Position numbers and translations under genes: made by a program
Source of the DNA: Paenibacillus sambharensis
GTDB taxonomy: Bacteria; Bacillota; Bacilli; Paenibacillales; Paenibacillaceae
Length of the DNA: 64,000 nucleotides
Reading direction: 5' to 3'
Assembly (NCBI RefSeq): GCF_003233845.1
Contig: NZ_QKRB01000041.1
Coordinates: forward strand, 79,191 to 143,190
The notes under the pieces: model-generated
Databases searched by the model: none
What the model saw: only the letters and a program-made list of their open reading frames with translations
Told to the model about the DNA's origin: nothing
Shown here: piece by piece, positions 9,234 through 18,475 of the stretch
Position numbering within the stretch: the stretch's first letter is position 1
Layout of the letters: each line of letters starts with the position of its first letter

Positions 9234-9247
9234 GTTAACCGCTTACA
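9234..9247 (-). promoter_or_regulatory. cre-like catabolite control site
   Basis: Read on the minus strand the site is TGTAAGCGGTTAAC, which fits the catabolite responsive element consensus TGWAANCGNTNWCA except for the last two bases. It lies 42 bases upstream of the SGNH hydrolase start, where CcpA repression would act. Confidence 0.45.
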
Positions 9248-9342
9248 ATTACTCAACTGCCAAGTACCGTTCAACCCTACTTTACTCCATTACAACGGGT
9301 GCCGTCCACGGTATCTACAAGCAATATTGTGCTTATGACGGC

Positions 9343-9386
9343 AAAAATCCTGGTATTATGCAGCTTATCCGCCGCACAATACCAGG
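9343..9386 (-). terminator. Terminator of the secreted lipase gene
   Basis: CCTGGTATT (9349-9357) pairs perfectly with AATACCAGG (9378-9386). On the minus strand the hairpin is followed by A then TTTTT (9343-9347). It lies 29 bases beyond the lipase stop codon. Confidence 0.85.
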
Positions 9387-9414
9387 AGCTTCAAATCAAC
9401 AAAAAAGGTAATAA

Positions 9415-10020
9415 CTACTCCAGAAGAGCTGCTTTCACAAGACCATTTACGTAGGAACTGAAGATAAGGCCAATATGCGAAACGCCCGAAATCTGAATGT
9501 TGTTAGCGCCATAGAGTCTCGAAAGCGTAGGTGAAACGATTGTGTCGCTTGTCGAGTAGATGGATGTAACGTCTACTCCGGCTGGAGCATAGCTTGTTGT
9601 CAGACGGTTAGCGCCGCCAAGCGTGATCAGCTTGTCCACTTTGGCCGCTCCGCCACGGTTCAGGATGTAGTACAGGCTGTTCGCTCCGCCCATACTGTGT
9701 CCGATTAGGTGAACCTCACTGTGGCCCGTTCTTCTCAGAACATCATCTACAAAGTTCTCAATGGCTGCAGAATTTAGCAGCTGATTGCCCTGCTTGCTAG
9801 GGAGATCAATCGCATACAATTCACTGCTCGTCCAGCCCTGGCTCAGCAGATATCTCTTGATATAAGAGAAATTGGAGTCAGATCCTGATAAACCGTGTAC
9901 GAACACCACAGGTGTCCGGGCAGTCGCAGCGGAAGCCTCCGAAGGCTTGTAACCAGCTGCTACCGTTACCATCATTACAAAACTCAATACCAATGCTGCA
10001 AACCACTTGCTCCTTCTCAT
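9415..10020 (-). CDS. Secreted triacylglycerol lipase (B. subtilis LipA type)
   Basis: A 201-residue minimal alpha/beta-hydrolase of the small secreted Bacillus lipase type (family I.4). A signal peptide covers about residues 1-33 (basic MRRSK, hydrophobic core, cleavage near SEASAA). The HG oxyanion motif is VFVHGLSG, the nucleophile is Ser109 in GHSMGG, and the probable Asp and His of the triad are Asp159 (STSDT) and His182 (VSHIGL). B. subtilis LipA has AHSMG at the nucleophile; here the first residue is Gly. It acts outside the cell on short- to medium-chain esters. A GGAGG site lies 8 bases before the ATG. It is a single gene with its own terminator. Confidence 0.93.
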   Translation of the reverse strand: MRRSKWFAALVLSFVMMVTVAAGYKPSEASAATARTPVVFVHGLSGSDSNFSYIKRYLLSQGWTSSELYAIDLPSKQGNQLLNSAAIENFVDDVLRRTGHSEVHLIGHSMGGANSLYYILNRGGAAKVDKLITLGGANRLTTSYAPAGVDVTSIYSTSDTIVSPTLSRLYGANNIQISGVSHIGLIFSSYVNGLVKAALLE

Positions 10021-10156
10021 TAATTCATCCTCCCAGTATGTAATTAGAAACCTAATTAATCATACCAAGCGGCAACAATAACTGTAGGAGCCGCAGCACT
10101 ATTTTACAATATATGACTCAGGACCCTGTAAAATGATCTTCTGTATAACCCCAGTC

Positions 10157-10909
10157 TTACCTGCAGTAGGCCAGCACTTCCTTATAAGGCAGACTGCCGC
10201 CGAACAGATCCAGCGCACTTCCGACTGTAATGTCCATCTTACCCTCTGCCAATTCATGGAATCGTGCCAGGTCCTCCAAGGATCTGGCTCCCCCGGCATA
10301 GGTAGTCGGTATCGATACCCACTCCGTCAATTTGGATACCAGCGGCTCTAGAATGCCGGTACGCTTACCTTCCACATCAACAGCATGGACCAGGAACTCG
10401 TCACAGTACTGCTCCAGCATGCGAATGTTGTCCTGGTTCAGCTCAAAATCACTGAATGTGCGCCACTGATTAGTCACGACATACCAAGTCCCGTCCTTCT
10501 GCTTGCAGCTGAGATCAATTACCAGCTTCTCTCTGCCAATTTCCGACACAAGCTGGTCCAGATGGTCCATTCGCAACCTTCCATCCTGAAACACATAGGA
10601 GGTGACGATAACATGCGAAGCACCACGCTCAAGCCATGCTGCAGCATTGTCGGCCTTGATGCCGCCGCCTATCTGCAAGCCTCCCGGGTATGCACGTAGC
10701 GCTTCCCCGGCCGCTTCCTCGTTGCCGCTGCCGAGCATAATGACATGACCGCCCGTCAGGCCATCCTGCTTGAACCGGTCCGCATAATAGGCAGGCGTAT
10801 GTTCGGATACAAAGTTTTCTACTACCTGGCTGGCATCCTCCTGCAGTGTTTCCCCTACGATCTGCTTGACTTTCCCTTGGTGAAGATCAATGCATGGTCT
10901 GAATTTCAA
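10157..10909 (-). CDS. hisA: Eukaryotic-type HisA (ProFAR isomerase, HIS6-like)
   Basis: A 250-residue (beta/alpha)8 isomerase of histidine biosynthesis. It resembles yeast HIS6 rather than ordinary bacterial HisA: the start CIDLHQGKVKQIVG, the segment VEGKRTGILEPLVSKL, and TVGSALDLFGG all match the HIS6 pattern (CIDLHNGEVKQIVGG; DLTFGSSLDIFGG). The catalytic Asp is expected in CIDLHQG. The start is TTG. It stands alone, with no other his gene nearby, and follows the VanW gene by 80 bases in the same direction. It would convert ProFAR to PRFAR, but whether it is the main histidine enzyme or a second copy cannot be told from this window. Confidence 0.85.
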   Translation of the reverse strand: MKFRPCIDLHQGKVKQIVGETLQEDASQVVENFVSEHTPAYYADRFKQDGLTGGHVIMLGSGNEEAAGEALRAYPGGLQIGGGIKADNAAAWLERGASHVIVTSYVFQDGRLRMDHLDQLVSEIGREKLVIDLSCKQKDGTWYVVTNQWRTFSDFELNQDNIRMLEQYCDEFLVHAVDVEGKRTGILEPLVSKLTEWVSIPTTYAGGARSLEDLARFHELAEGKMDITVGSALDLFGGSLPYKEVLAYCR

Positions 10910-10989
10910 CTGCCTCTCAACCTTTCCTAATCCTGTGCTGACTTCATCTTATATTACCTTACTCCATACCGCAGCGGATTGTCCATGGC

Positions 10990-11853
10990 CTAAGCCTGCT
11001 GTACATCAGCTGCAGGCCCGGCTGCTTCGGCCAGAAGCGGCTCATACATCATTAAGGCATGATTCTCAGTTATGTATTCGTCCTTAACCAGTCCAGCGTC
11101 CATGTTATAAACATGCCGCCAAATTTCGTTATGACGGGTATACGCGCCCCAAGGCTCAGCCTGCATTCTGTGCGCCTTCTCATATACCTTGTAGGTGTGG
11201 ACAGGCACCGCATCTGACCGCCAGGAGCCGACCAGCTCATTGTCTGCCACCCGCAGACATAACTGGTAGCAGGCTTCTGTTGTGTTGCATATTTGAAGAT
11301 CCAGATAATTATAAGCACAGGTTGCTCCCGAGCCGAACGGAAGCTTCCGGTTGGCGTCCGGAAATACATCATAGCTGTGCCTGTGGCGCTCGGTGACTGT
11401 TAGCGGGGAATGCAGCGTCATCCAATAGATCAGATTGGAGAGCTGACAGAGCCCGCCGCCATAACCTGGCTTGAAGGTGCCAAAGTAAAGGACCATTCCC
11501 TCCACATAACCGCGGCGCTTACTCGGATTGCCGATTGTCCGCCAGTAAGACAGGGTTTCGCCCGGTCTGATGATCACCCCGTCCAGCTTGCTGCATGCCA
11601 GCTTCAGATTATGGACCTTGTTATGCTGCAGCCACATGTCTACATCCTTCAGCTTGCGAAGGGTTGGCGTCCGGTGAGTGAAGATCGTGTAGGGAAGACG
11701 TCCCGCGTGAAGAGCCGGCTTGTCAGCATAGCGCTTCCCAGGCCAATACCAGCTGGCATAGCGCCGGGTTCGGTAGAACCATTTGCCAAGAGTTAACCGC
11801 AGAACGGACCGCTTGACTGGTTTTAAGGCAGACATTACTCTCGGATTGTCCAC
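10990..11853 (-). CDS. VanW family protein
   Basis: A 287-residue protein with the VanW core: LSYWRTIGNPSKRRGYVEG, then GYGGGLCQLSNLIYW (the conserved GGGLCQ motif), and RHRHSYDVFPD. VanW-family proteins occur in some glycopeptide resistance clusters and widely in Firmicutes without resistance; their biochemical role is unknown. No membrane anchor is evident in this form. I choose the GTG at 11853 because GGGAGGAG lies 9 bases upstream. It follows the Nudix gene by 17 bases and probably shares its transcript. No vancomycin resistance genes are nearby, so no resistance role is implied. Confidence 0.88.
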   Translation of the reverse strand: MDNPRVMSALKPVKRSVLRLTLGKWFYRTRRYASWYWPGKRYADKPALHAGRLPYTIFTHRTPTLRKLKDVDMWLQHNKVHNLKLACSKLDGVIIRPGETLSYWRTIGNPSKRRGYVEGMVLYFGTFKPGYGGGLCQLSNLIYWMTLHSPLTVTERHRHSYDVFPDANRKLPFGSGATCAYNYLDLQICNTTEACYQLCLRVADNELVGSWRSDAVPVHTYKVYEKAHRMQAEPWGAYTRHNEIWRHVYNMDAGLVKDEYITENHALMMYEPLLAEAAGPAADVQQA

Positions 11854-11870
11854 GCCGTGCTTCTCCTCCC

Positions 11871-12431
11871 CTAGGCCTGTCCAGCTGTCCGCAGCTGGTG
11901 AGCGTACAAGTAATATTCCGCGATGTCCTCCCTGCCGATCGAACGAAAGCGACGGACAGCCTCGTCGATACTTACCGTTTCCACTGCGGCGACCTGCTCT
12001 CCGTCAGGCGGGTTCAACGGGCTGCAGACCACCTGTATCTCTCCGTAGCCGATTAACCGGATGCATACAGGATGCGGAATATGCGGCCTATAAGGCTTTG
12101 GGGCGCTGGAATGATTAATAATCTGGGCCATCAGCCGAAAGGACACCAGTTCAGCACCAAGCTCTTCCATAACCTCCCGCCTCAAAGCATTCATATAATG
12201 CTCACCCGGTTCCAGCGTACCGCCAGCAAGCTCCCAACGGCCGTCGGACAGCTGCATGACCGCGTACTGGCCCCCTACTACAGGGATAATGCTTACATTG
12301 CTTACCAGTGACTCATCTACCGCTTCTATCCCTTCAACCGGGACAAACCGGGCCTCAATATACCCTTGATCCATCGGCCTCGACAGCACGGGATAATTAG
12401 CGAGCCGCTGCATCATGTCCACCTTATTCAT
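11871..12431 (-). CDS. Nudix hydrolase
   Basis: A 186-residue protein with a complete Nudix box: GGTLEPGEHYMNAL followed by RREVMEELGAEL, which fits GX5EX7REUXEEXGU. The box coordinates the metal used to hydrolyse nucleoside diphosphates linked to another group (for example ADP-sugars or oxidised nucleotides). The substrate is not evident. It is preceded by a GGGTAGG-like site and lies 40 bases after the PyrE-like gene in the same direction, followed closely by VanW. Confidence 0.9.
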   Translation of the reverse strand: MNKVDMMQRLANYPVLSRPMDQGYIEARFVPVEGIEAVDESLVSNVSIIPVVGGQYAVMQLSDGRWELAGGTLEPGEHYMNALRREVMEELGAELVSFRLMAQIINHSSAPKPYRPHIPHPVCIRLIGYGEIQVVCSPLNPPDGEQVAAVETVSIDEAVRRFRSIGREDIAEYYLYAHQLRTAGQA

Positions 12432-12471
12432 TCTCTATACCTACCCTCTCCCGGTCCAAGTCTTTCAAGTA

Positions 12472-13011
12472 CTAGTCCTCGATCTGCTTTGGGACATTCA
12501 GCAGTTCATCCTTCTCATACAAGGCATGCAGCTGCAGCCCTTCCCGCTTCAGCTCTTCTGCTGCAGCAGGATTCCATGCAATAACAGCGATCACATCCTT
12601 TACGTCAGCCCCGCCTTGGCGCAGCTCTGAAGCCCGCTGGATCAGTTCATCCGTTTCATCCACGAGATCTGTAATCAGGCTTACCCGCTTGCCTTCAATC
12701 CGCATGCCCTCTGCCTGCCTGCAGGTGCCATAGGGCTCCGCATGCTTACGGACAAAGGCCGCCGGAATTTGGGATTGCAGAGAAAGTGCTGTAGCGATTG
12801 GGATACCACGGACTGCGATTCCAGCCAACACATCAACCCCAGGCGGAATCAACGGCTCCAGGTAACCTGCCGCCCGCTTCAGCAGCTTGGGATCAGATTG
12901 AAACATGTAATGGTCGATATAAGTCTCGGCCAAACCGCCTGTCTTCAAGCGGTATTGGCCGGTTAGTTTGGACATACTGCAAATTTCTTTCGCCAGATTT
13001 TGTTTATCCAT
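12472..13011 (-). CDS. Orotate phosphoribosyltransferase-like protein with altered PRPP loop
   Basis: A 179-residue type I phosphoribosyltransferase resembling PyrE: TGQYRLKTGG, YIDHYMFQSDP, VLAGIAVRGIPIATAL and AAFVRKHAEPYGT follow the orotate enzyme in order. The PRPP loop differs: where PyrE has an EDVxTTGG pattern, this protein has TDLVDETDE, so the usual TTGG phosphate-binding turn is missing. It may act on another substrate, have weak activity, or be regulatory. I place the start at 13011 because GAGGAGGG lies 6 bases before that ATG; an ATG 21 bases further upstream lacks a site. No other pyrimidine genes are nearby. Confidence 0.78.
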   Translation of the reverse strand: MDKQNLAKEICSMSKLTGQYRLKTGGLAETYIDHYMFQSDPKLLKRAAGYLEPLIPPGVDVLAGIAVRGIPIATALSLQSQIPAAFVRKHAEPYGTCRQAEGMRIEGKRVSLITDLVDETDELIQRASELRQGGADVKDVIAVIAWNPAAAEELKREGLQLHALYEKDELLNVPKQIED

Positions 13012-13113
13012 CGGATCCCTCCTCGTGTTCATCCTATCTTAAGGCAAGATGTGATGCCTAGCATTTATTACCCTTATATACGTTATATGACCAGCTGGGC
13101 AGTTAATAGACAG

Positions 13114-13156
13114 AAGACCGTGCAGCCTTGTGAGATTCACACTGCTGAACGGTCTT
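13114..13156 (-). terminator. Stem-loop after the lipoprotein gene, probable terminator
   Basis: AAGACCGT (13114-13121) pairs with ACGGTCTT (13149-13156), with inner GCAG/CTGC and GTGA/TCAC pairings. The trailing sequence on the minus strand (CTGTCTATT) is only modestly T-rich. It lies 34 bases beyond the lipoprotein stop codon. Confidence 0.55.
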
Positions 13157-13189
13157 AAATCGTGCATGATTACATTGATACGGACTTTG

Positions 13190-14128
13190 CTAGGAACTGA
13201 CCAGCGAATCCAGCGATGTGAAGGCAAGTGTGCCAAATCCCGCCGATGCTTCCTCATGCGGCATGTTGACATGGAAGATGTAACCTTGGCCATCCACTTC
13301 CTTCACAATCATTTCCCTCGTCAGATTGTCGCTTGAACTCATCAGAAACAGGGAAGCATCCCGCATAGCCGGATGTATTTCGTCTCCTGTCAGCTCCCGG
13401 ACGTCCCCGTTTTCCTTCAAGTCGGCAGTTGCCTCCCGGCGCAGCTCATCCAGATTATAGTCGGAAGGCAGCTTGGTGATATCCACATAATAGTCGTTAT
13501 CGATATCCATAACAAGCCGGTCCTCCTCAGGCTTGAAGGTGAAGCCATCGAAGACATACAGCGAGTATCCGTCCGCTTCAGCCAGCTTCGCAGTCCGGCT
13601 CTCGGTCATCCCTTCCATCTCCAGCTCGAAGGTTTGCTCTGCAGGCAGGCTCGCGGCTTGGCCGCTGTCAGCCGAACCGGTCGCAGCTCCGGCACCCGCT
13701 TTACCGCCAGCTGAACCGGTTTCCGAGTCCTTCCACAGCTTAGTAAGCTGTCTTTGCTTAACCGACTCGCTGCCCTGGACCGTAAGCTCTGTATATTCGA
13801 ACTTCACCTTATCGCCTTCACTCAGCTCCGTGAGCACTTCTTCCATGCCCTCTGCAATCTCATAGGTGTTGGGACCATCCTCCGTCTCGATTTCAATCGA
13901 GTGGCTGTCCTGCTGTCCGTTATAAATGCCGCTTCCTTGAAGGACCGTGTCTTCTCCGGCTTGCTCGTCCGGCTGCTCTGCCGGCTGTTCTGCCGGTGCC
14001 GGAGTGTTCTGGCTGCTGCCGTTGTTTGCAGCAGGAGCGGTCTCCTTATTGTCTCCGCTGCAGGCCGACAAGGATACAGCCAGCAGCATGGTTACCCCCA
14101 TAATCATCCATCTGTTGTGTTTGTTCAT
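13190..14128 (-). CDS. Putative lipoprotein of unknown function
   Basis: A 312-residue protein with a lipoprotein signal: MNKHNRWMIM, a hydrophobic stretch, and the lipobox LSAC followed by SGDN. A Pro/Glu/Gln-rich linker comes next (TPAPAEQPAEQPDEQ), then an acidic segment with a possible small beta domain (GSGIYNGQQDSHSIEIE, about residues 65-125), a Gly/Ala/Ser linker, and a C-terminal domain of about 140 residues (FELEMEGMTESRTAKL onwards). I do not recognise the C-terminal domain. The ATG at 14128 is preferred because it begins a standard signal peptide and GGAGG lies 11 bases upstream. It follows the alpha-galactosidase gene by 68 bases with no clear terminator between. Confidence 0.82.
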   Translation of the reverse strand: MNKHNRWMIMGVTMLLAVSLSACSGDNKETAPAANNGSSQNTPAPAEQPAEQPDEQAGEDTVLQGSGIYNGQQDSHSIEIETEDGPNTYEIAEGMEEVLTELSEGDKVKFEYTELTVQGSESVKQRQLTKLWKDSETGSAGGKAGAGAATGSADSGQAASLPAEQTFELEMEGMTESRTAKLAEADGYSLYVFDGFTFKPEEDRLVMDIDNDYYVDITKLPSDYNLDELRREATADLKENGDVRELTGDEIHPAMRDASLFLMSSSDNLTREMIVKEVDGQGYIFHVNMPHEEASAGFGTLAFTSLDSLVSS

Positions 14129-14196
14129 CGGTATGAACACCTCCGTAACTATTAACGAATGTGCCCACAAAAAGTTGCAGACTGTGCTCGCTTAAC

Positions 14197-16389
14197 TTAG
14201 TCCACAGCAGTCAGCCGGTAGACTCGGCTCTCAAAATCCCCGTGGAACTGCGGTGCGGGAAGACCTGCATACATGAGCTCGTCACCGCCATAATGCTCCC
14301 CATCCAGGTCAAGCCGGTAATTCATACCCGGGTCCATTCCTTTTAAGCGGAATCGCGAAAGCGGAGCATAAGGCTCTTTAAGCACGGACACATATACCGC
14401 GAAGGCTTCCCTTTTATCCTTCGAGATAAACATCCACGCCGTATCATTCCCCTCGAATGGACTCAGCAGGCGGTAAAAGTCACCAAACTGTACCAGGTGG
14501 CGGATTTCCTTGTAAAGCTCCACCTGCTGCTTCACGATCTCGTTATCCTTCTCGGAGAACTTCGTCAGATCCAGCTCGTAGCCGAAGTTTCCGGATAACG
14601 CGACATGACCGCGTGTTTCCAGAGGCGTTATGCGTCCCACTTGATGATTCGGTACGGCTGACACGTGTGCGCCCATTGCACTCACCGGATAGACAAGGCT
14701 GGTGCCGTACTGAATTTTTAGCCGGGAGACGGCATCTGTATTGTCACTGGTCCAGGTCTGAGGCATGTAATACAGCATTCCCGGATCGAAGCGTCCGCCG
14801 CCGCCCGAGCAGCTCTCAAACAAGATATCAGGGAATGTGCTTGTAATACGCTCCAGCACACTGTACAGGCCAAGCATATAGCGGTGTGCCGTTTCGCGCT
14901 GACGCTCCGGCGGGAGGAGAGCGGAGCCGATCTCCGTCATATTCCGGTTCATATCCCATTTCACATACGTAATAGGGGCACTTGCCAAAATATCTGATAC
15001 AGACTGAACGATGTAATCCTGTACATCCTGCCGCGACAGATCAAGAATCAGCTGATGGCGCGCCTTCGTCCGGCGGCGGCCTTCCACATGCAGGCACCAG
15101 TCCGGATGCTTGCGGTACAGCTCGCTCTCTGTTGAAACCATCTCCGGCTCAAACCATAGCCCGAACTGCATGCCCATGTCCCGCACCCGTTTCACAAGAT
15201 CCTCCAGGCCATTCGGCAGCTTGTTCCGGTCTACGAACCAGTCACCGAGCGATGTCGTGTCATCATCCCGCTTGCCGAACCACCCGTCATCAAGCACGAA
15301 CAGCTCAATCCCGAGCTCCTTGCCCGCCTTAGCAATGGACTCAATTTTGTCCGCATTGAAGTTGAAATACGTGGCTTCCCAATTGTTGACCAGAATTGGT
15401 CTGGTCTGATCCCGGAAAGCCCCTCTGCAGAGCCTGGAACGATAGATATCATGGTAGGTCCGCGACATCCCGCCAAGCCCTTCATGGGAATGTACCATGA
15501 CGACCTCCGGTGTCTGCAGTGATTCTCCTGGCTCCAGCCGCCAGCCAAAATCAAACGGGTTCAGCCCCATGAACAGCCGGGCGCTGTGAAACTGGTCCAC
15601 TTCAACCCCCGCAAGGAAGCTGCCGCTGTACACAAAGCTGATACCGTACACATCGCCATGATCCTCATCCGCGCCGTCAGCCATCAGAGCGAGGAACGGA
15701 TTTTGCACATGGCTGCTTGAGCCTCTGCGGCTCTCGACGGACTGCATGCCCGGCACCAGCCTGCGCTTGTGCATATAGCGCTCCCGCGCCCAGGCCCCCG
15801 ACAGCTGCACCATTTCGAATTGGTCGCCCGCAAAATCCAGACTCATGCTGAGCGCCCGCTTGAGCTGAAGCACTCCATTGCCGTCGTTCACAAGCCTGGC
15901 GGAGCGGGTTATAACATCCATGTTTTCGAATACGGTATAGGACAACATTACGCGCAGTCCGCTGTGTGTATCCTTAAGCGTCAGTTCCAGCGTCTCCGCC
16001 TCGTCTTCGGACTCCGCATAAGTAGACGGCAGACCCTCAAGAGCAGGCTTGCCCTTATGGATGACATGAGAGTCGTAGATCAGCTCTGCGACGGCTGAAC
16101 CATCAGGCAGCTCTACGTGGTAAGCAGGACTTCGAAAATCCGAGCTGCCGTACCCCGGATACTCCTGTGGCAGGGTGTCAAGGGTAAGCGCCGGATTCTC
16201 ATCATCTGTACTAGGGCTGAACGAAGCGCGCGGAGTCATCTCCAGCAGATGCGTGAGCTGTGTGCCCCGTACCCGTCTGCCCCAATACAGATGCGCCGGA
16301 TAGCCCCTGCCAACAATCTGGAACACATAGCTGGTATTGCGGGCCTGAAGGTGAAACAACTGTCGGTGTGAATCAATATGAATACCCAT
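14197..16389 (-). CDS. GH36 alpha-galactosidase
   Basis: A 730-residue family 36 enzyme of the tetrameric RafA/AgaB type. The nucleophile is Asp479 in YVKWDMNR and the acid/base is Asp549 in TWTSDNTD, positions one off from the AgaB pair 478/548. Other family motifs are VLDDGWF, GLWFEPEMV and the CSGGGGRFD loop. It removes alpha-1,6-galactose from raffinose-family oligosaccharides or galactomannan fragments in the cytoplasm; no signal peptide is present. GGAGG lies 7 bases before the ATG. The LacI-type regulator gene lies directly upstream in the same direction (gap 96 bases) and probably controls it. Confidence 0.96.
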   Translation of the reverse strand: MGIHIDSHRQLFHLQARNTSYVFQIVGRGYPAHLYWGRRVRGTQLTHLLEMTPRASFSPSTDDENPALTLDTLPQEYPGYGSSDFRSPAYHVELPDGSAVAELIYDSHVIHKGKPALEGLPSTYAESEDEAETLELTLKDTHSGLRVMLSYTVFENMDVITRSARLVNDGNGVLQLKRALSMSLDFAGDQFEMVQLSGAWARERYMHKRRLVPGMQSVESRRGSSSHVQNPFLALMADGADEDHGDVYGISFVYSGSFLAGVEVDQFHSARLFMGLNPFDFGWRLEPGESLQTPEVVMVHSHEGLGGMSRTYHDIYRSRLCRGAFRDQTRPILVNNWEATYFNFNADKIESIAKAGKELGIELFVLDDGWFGKRDDDTTSLGDWFVDRNKLPNGLEDLVKRVRDMGMQFGLWFEPEMVSTESELYRKHPDWCLHVEGRRRTKARHQLILDLSRQDVQDYIVQSVSDILASAPITYVKWDMNRNMTEIGSALLPPERQRETAHRYMLGLYSVLERITSTFPDILFESCSGGGGRFDPGMLYYMPQTWTSDNTDAVSRLKIQYGTSLVYPVSAMGAHVSAVPNHQVGRITPLETRGHVALSGNFGYELDLTKFSEKDNEIVKQQVELYKEIRHLVQFGDFYRLLSPFEGNDTAWMFISKDKREAFAVYVSVLKEPYAPLSRFRLKGMDPGMNYRLDLDGEHYGGDELMYAGLPAPQFHGDFESRVYRLTAVD

Positions 16390-16485
16390 TTTAATTCCTC
16401 CATTTATGTGGATTTACGGGGACAGTCCGTATGGTTAGAAGACAGTCCGCCGATGATACCTGAACACTGGCCGTTCTGACACCCG

Positions 16486-17565
<1,080 letters not shown>

Positions 17566-17585
17566 TTAGTTAATAAATTTACTAA
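17566..17585. promoter_or_regulatory. Palindrome upstream of the LacI-type regulator (candidate operator)
   Basis: TTAGTTAATAAATTTACTAA is an inverted repeat with 8 of 10 base pairs matching. It lies 33 bases before the proposed TTG start, where an autoregulatory operator would be expected. It lacks the central CG typical of LacI-family sites, so the assignment is tentative. Confidence 0.4.
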
Positions 17586-17620
17586 AAACTGAGTCCATTT
17601 TATCAAACAGCCTCTTCTTC

Positions 17621-17634
17621 TGCAAGCGGTTACG
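17621..17634 (+). promoter_or_regulatory. cre-like catabolite control site upstream of lacI-type gene
   Basis: TGCAAGCGGTTACG matches the cre consensus TGWAANCGNTNWCA at all but the third and last bases. It lies about 90 bases upstream of the LacI-type regulator start, suggesting CcpA control of the regulator and alpha-galactosidase pair. Confidence 0.45.
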
Positions 17635-17687
17635 TGAAAATAATAAAAGCTGTCCCAATCCGGATTAAATCCTTCATGGGACAGCTT
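17635..17687 (-). terminator. Terminator of the tkt-fsa transcript
   Basis: AAGCTGTCCCA (17647-17657) pairs perfectly with TGGGACAGCTT (17677-17687). On the minus strand the hairpin is followed by TTATTATTTTC. It lies 39 bases beyond the transaldolase stop codon. Confidence 0.9.
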
Positions 17688-17726
17688 AGGTGAAGCTCTC
17701 TATCAGTTATCTATGCAAATGCGTGA

Positions 17727-18383
17727 TTAGAACTGGCTCTGCTTAGCGCCTTCCCAGTCTTTCAGGAAGCGTTCGATGCCCGCATCGGTCAGCGGATGGT
17801 TAGCCATCGATTCAATTACTTTGTAAGGCACTGTCGCGATATCCGCACCAACAGCAGCCGCTTCAATAATATGTGTCGTGTTGCGAACGCTCGCAGAGAT
17901 GATCTCGCTCTCAATGCCGCCCGCTACGAAGATCTGACGGATTTCCTTGATCAGGTTGATACCGACCTGGTTGATGTCATCCAGACGGCCGATGAACGGC
18001 GATACATACGTTGCGCCTGCACGGGCAGCCAGAAGCGCCTGCGGCGAGCTGAAGATCAGGGTTACGTTCGTCTTGATGCCAAGATCTCTGAATTGCGAAG
18101 TCGCCTTCAAGCCCTCAAGAGTCATAGGGAGCTTGATTACGATGCCAGGGCCGATTTCTGCCAGCTTCTTGCCCTGCTCAACCATTTCATCGGCTTTAAG
18201 GGAGATAACTTCGGCGCTCACTGGAATGTCGCCAACAATAGAAATGATTTCTTTTACGACGGTGAAGAAGTCTCGGCCTTCCTTCGCGATCAGGGAAGGG
18301 TTCGTTGTTACACCGGAGATAACGCCCAGCTCGTGTGCCTTGCGGATTTCCTCTACATTAGCCGTATCAATAAACAATTTCAT
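17727..18383 (-). CDS. fsa: Transaldolase / fructose-6-phosphate aldolase (TalC/FSA type)
   Basis: A 218-residue small transaldolase-family protein. [26 protein letters not shown] and the Schiff-base lysine region IVIKLPMT are typical of the FSA/TalC subfamily. In Gram-positive bacteria this short form usually acts as the transaldolase of the pentose phosphate pathway, moving a dihydroxyacetone unit between sedoheptulose-7-phosphate and glyceraldehyde-3-phosphate; true fructose-6-phosphate aldolases are close relatives and cannot be told apart here. A GAGGG site precedes the ATG. It follows transketolase by 92 bases in the same direction, and both work in the non-oxidative pentose phosphate branch. 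Confidence 0.95.
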   Translation of the reverse strand: MKLFIDTANVEEIRKAHELGVISGVTTNPSLIAKEGRDFFTVVKEIISIVGDIPVSAEVISLKADEMVEQGKKLAEIGPGIVIKLPMTLEGLKATSQFRDLGIKTNVTLIFSSPQALLAARAGATYVSPFIGRLDDINQVGINLIKEIRQIFVAGGIESEIISASVRNTTHIIEAAAVGADIATVPYKVIESMANHPLTDAGIERFLKDWEGAKQSQF

Positions 18384-18475
18384 GGTTTATCCCTCTTTTC
18401 CAATTATTATGGTCACCTATTATTCTAGGACAACTTCATCAAGATGCAAAGGCTGCTAAAGTCCTATTCGAAATA

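Noticed and set aside
11871..12431. VanW plus Nudix cluster as a glycopeptide resistance island
   Set aside because: No vanH, vanA/B, vanX or vanRS genes are present; VanW proteins are common in Firmicutes without resistance.
16421..16449. Repeated GACAGTCCG (16421, 16441, and again near 62469) as a possible mobile-element remnant or operator
   Set aside because: The repeats are 9 bases, unlinked to any transposase or inverted ends, and could be chance; not enough for a feature.
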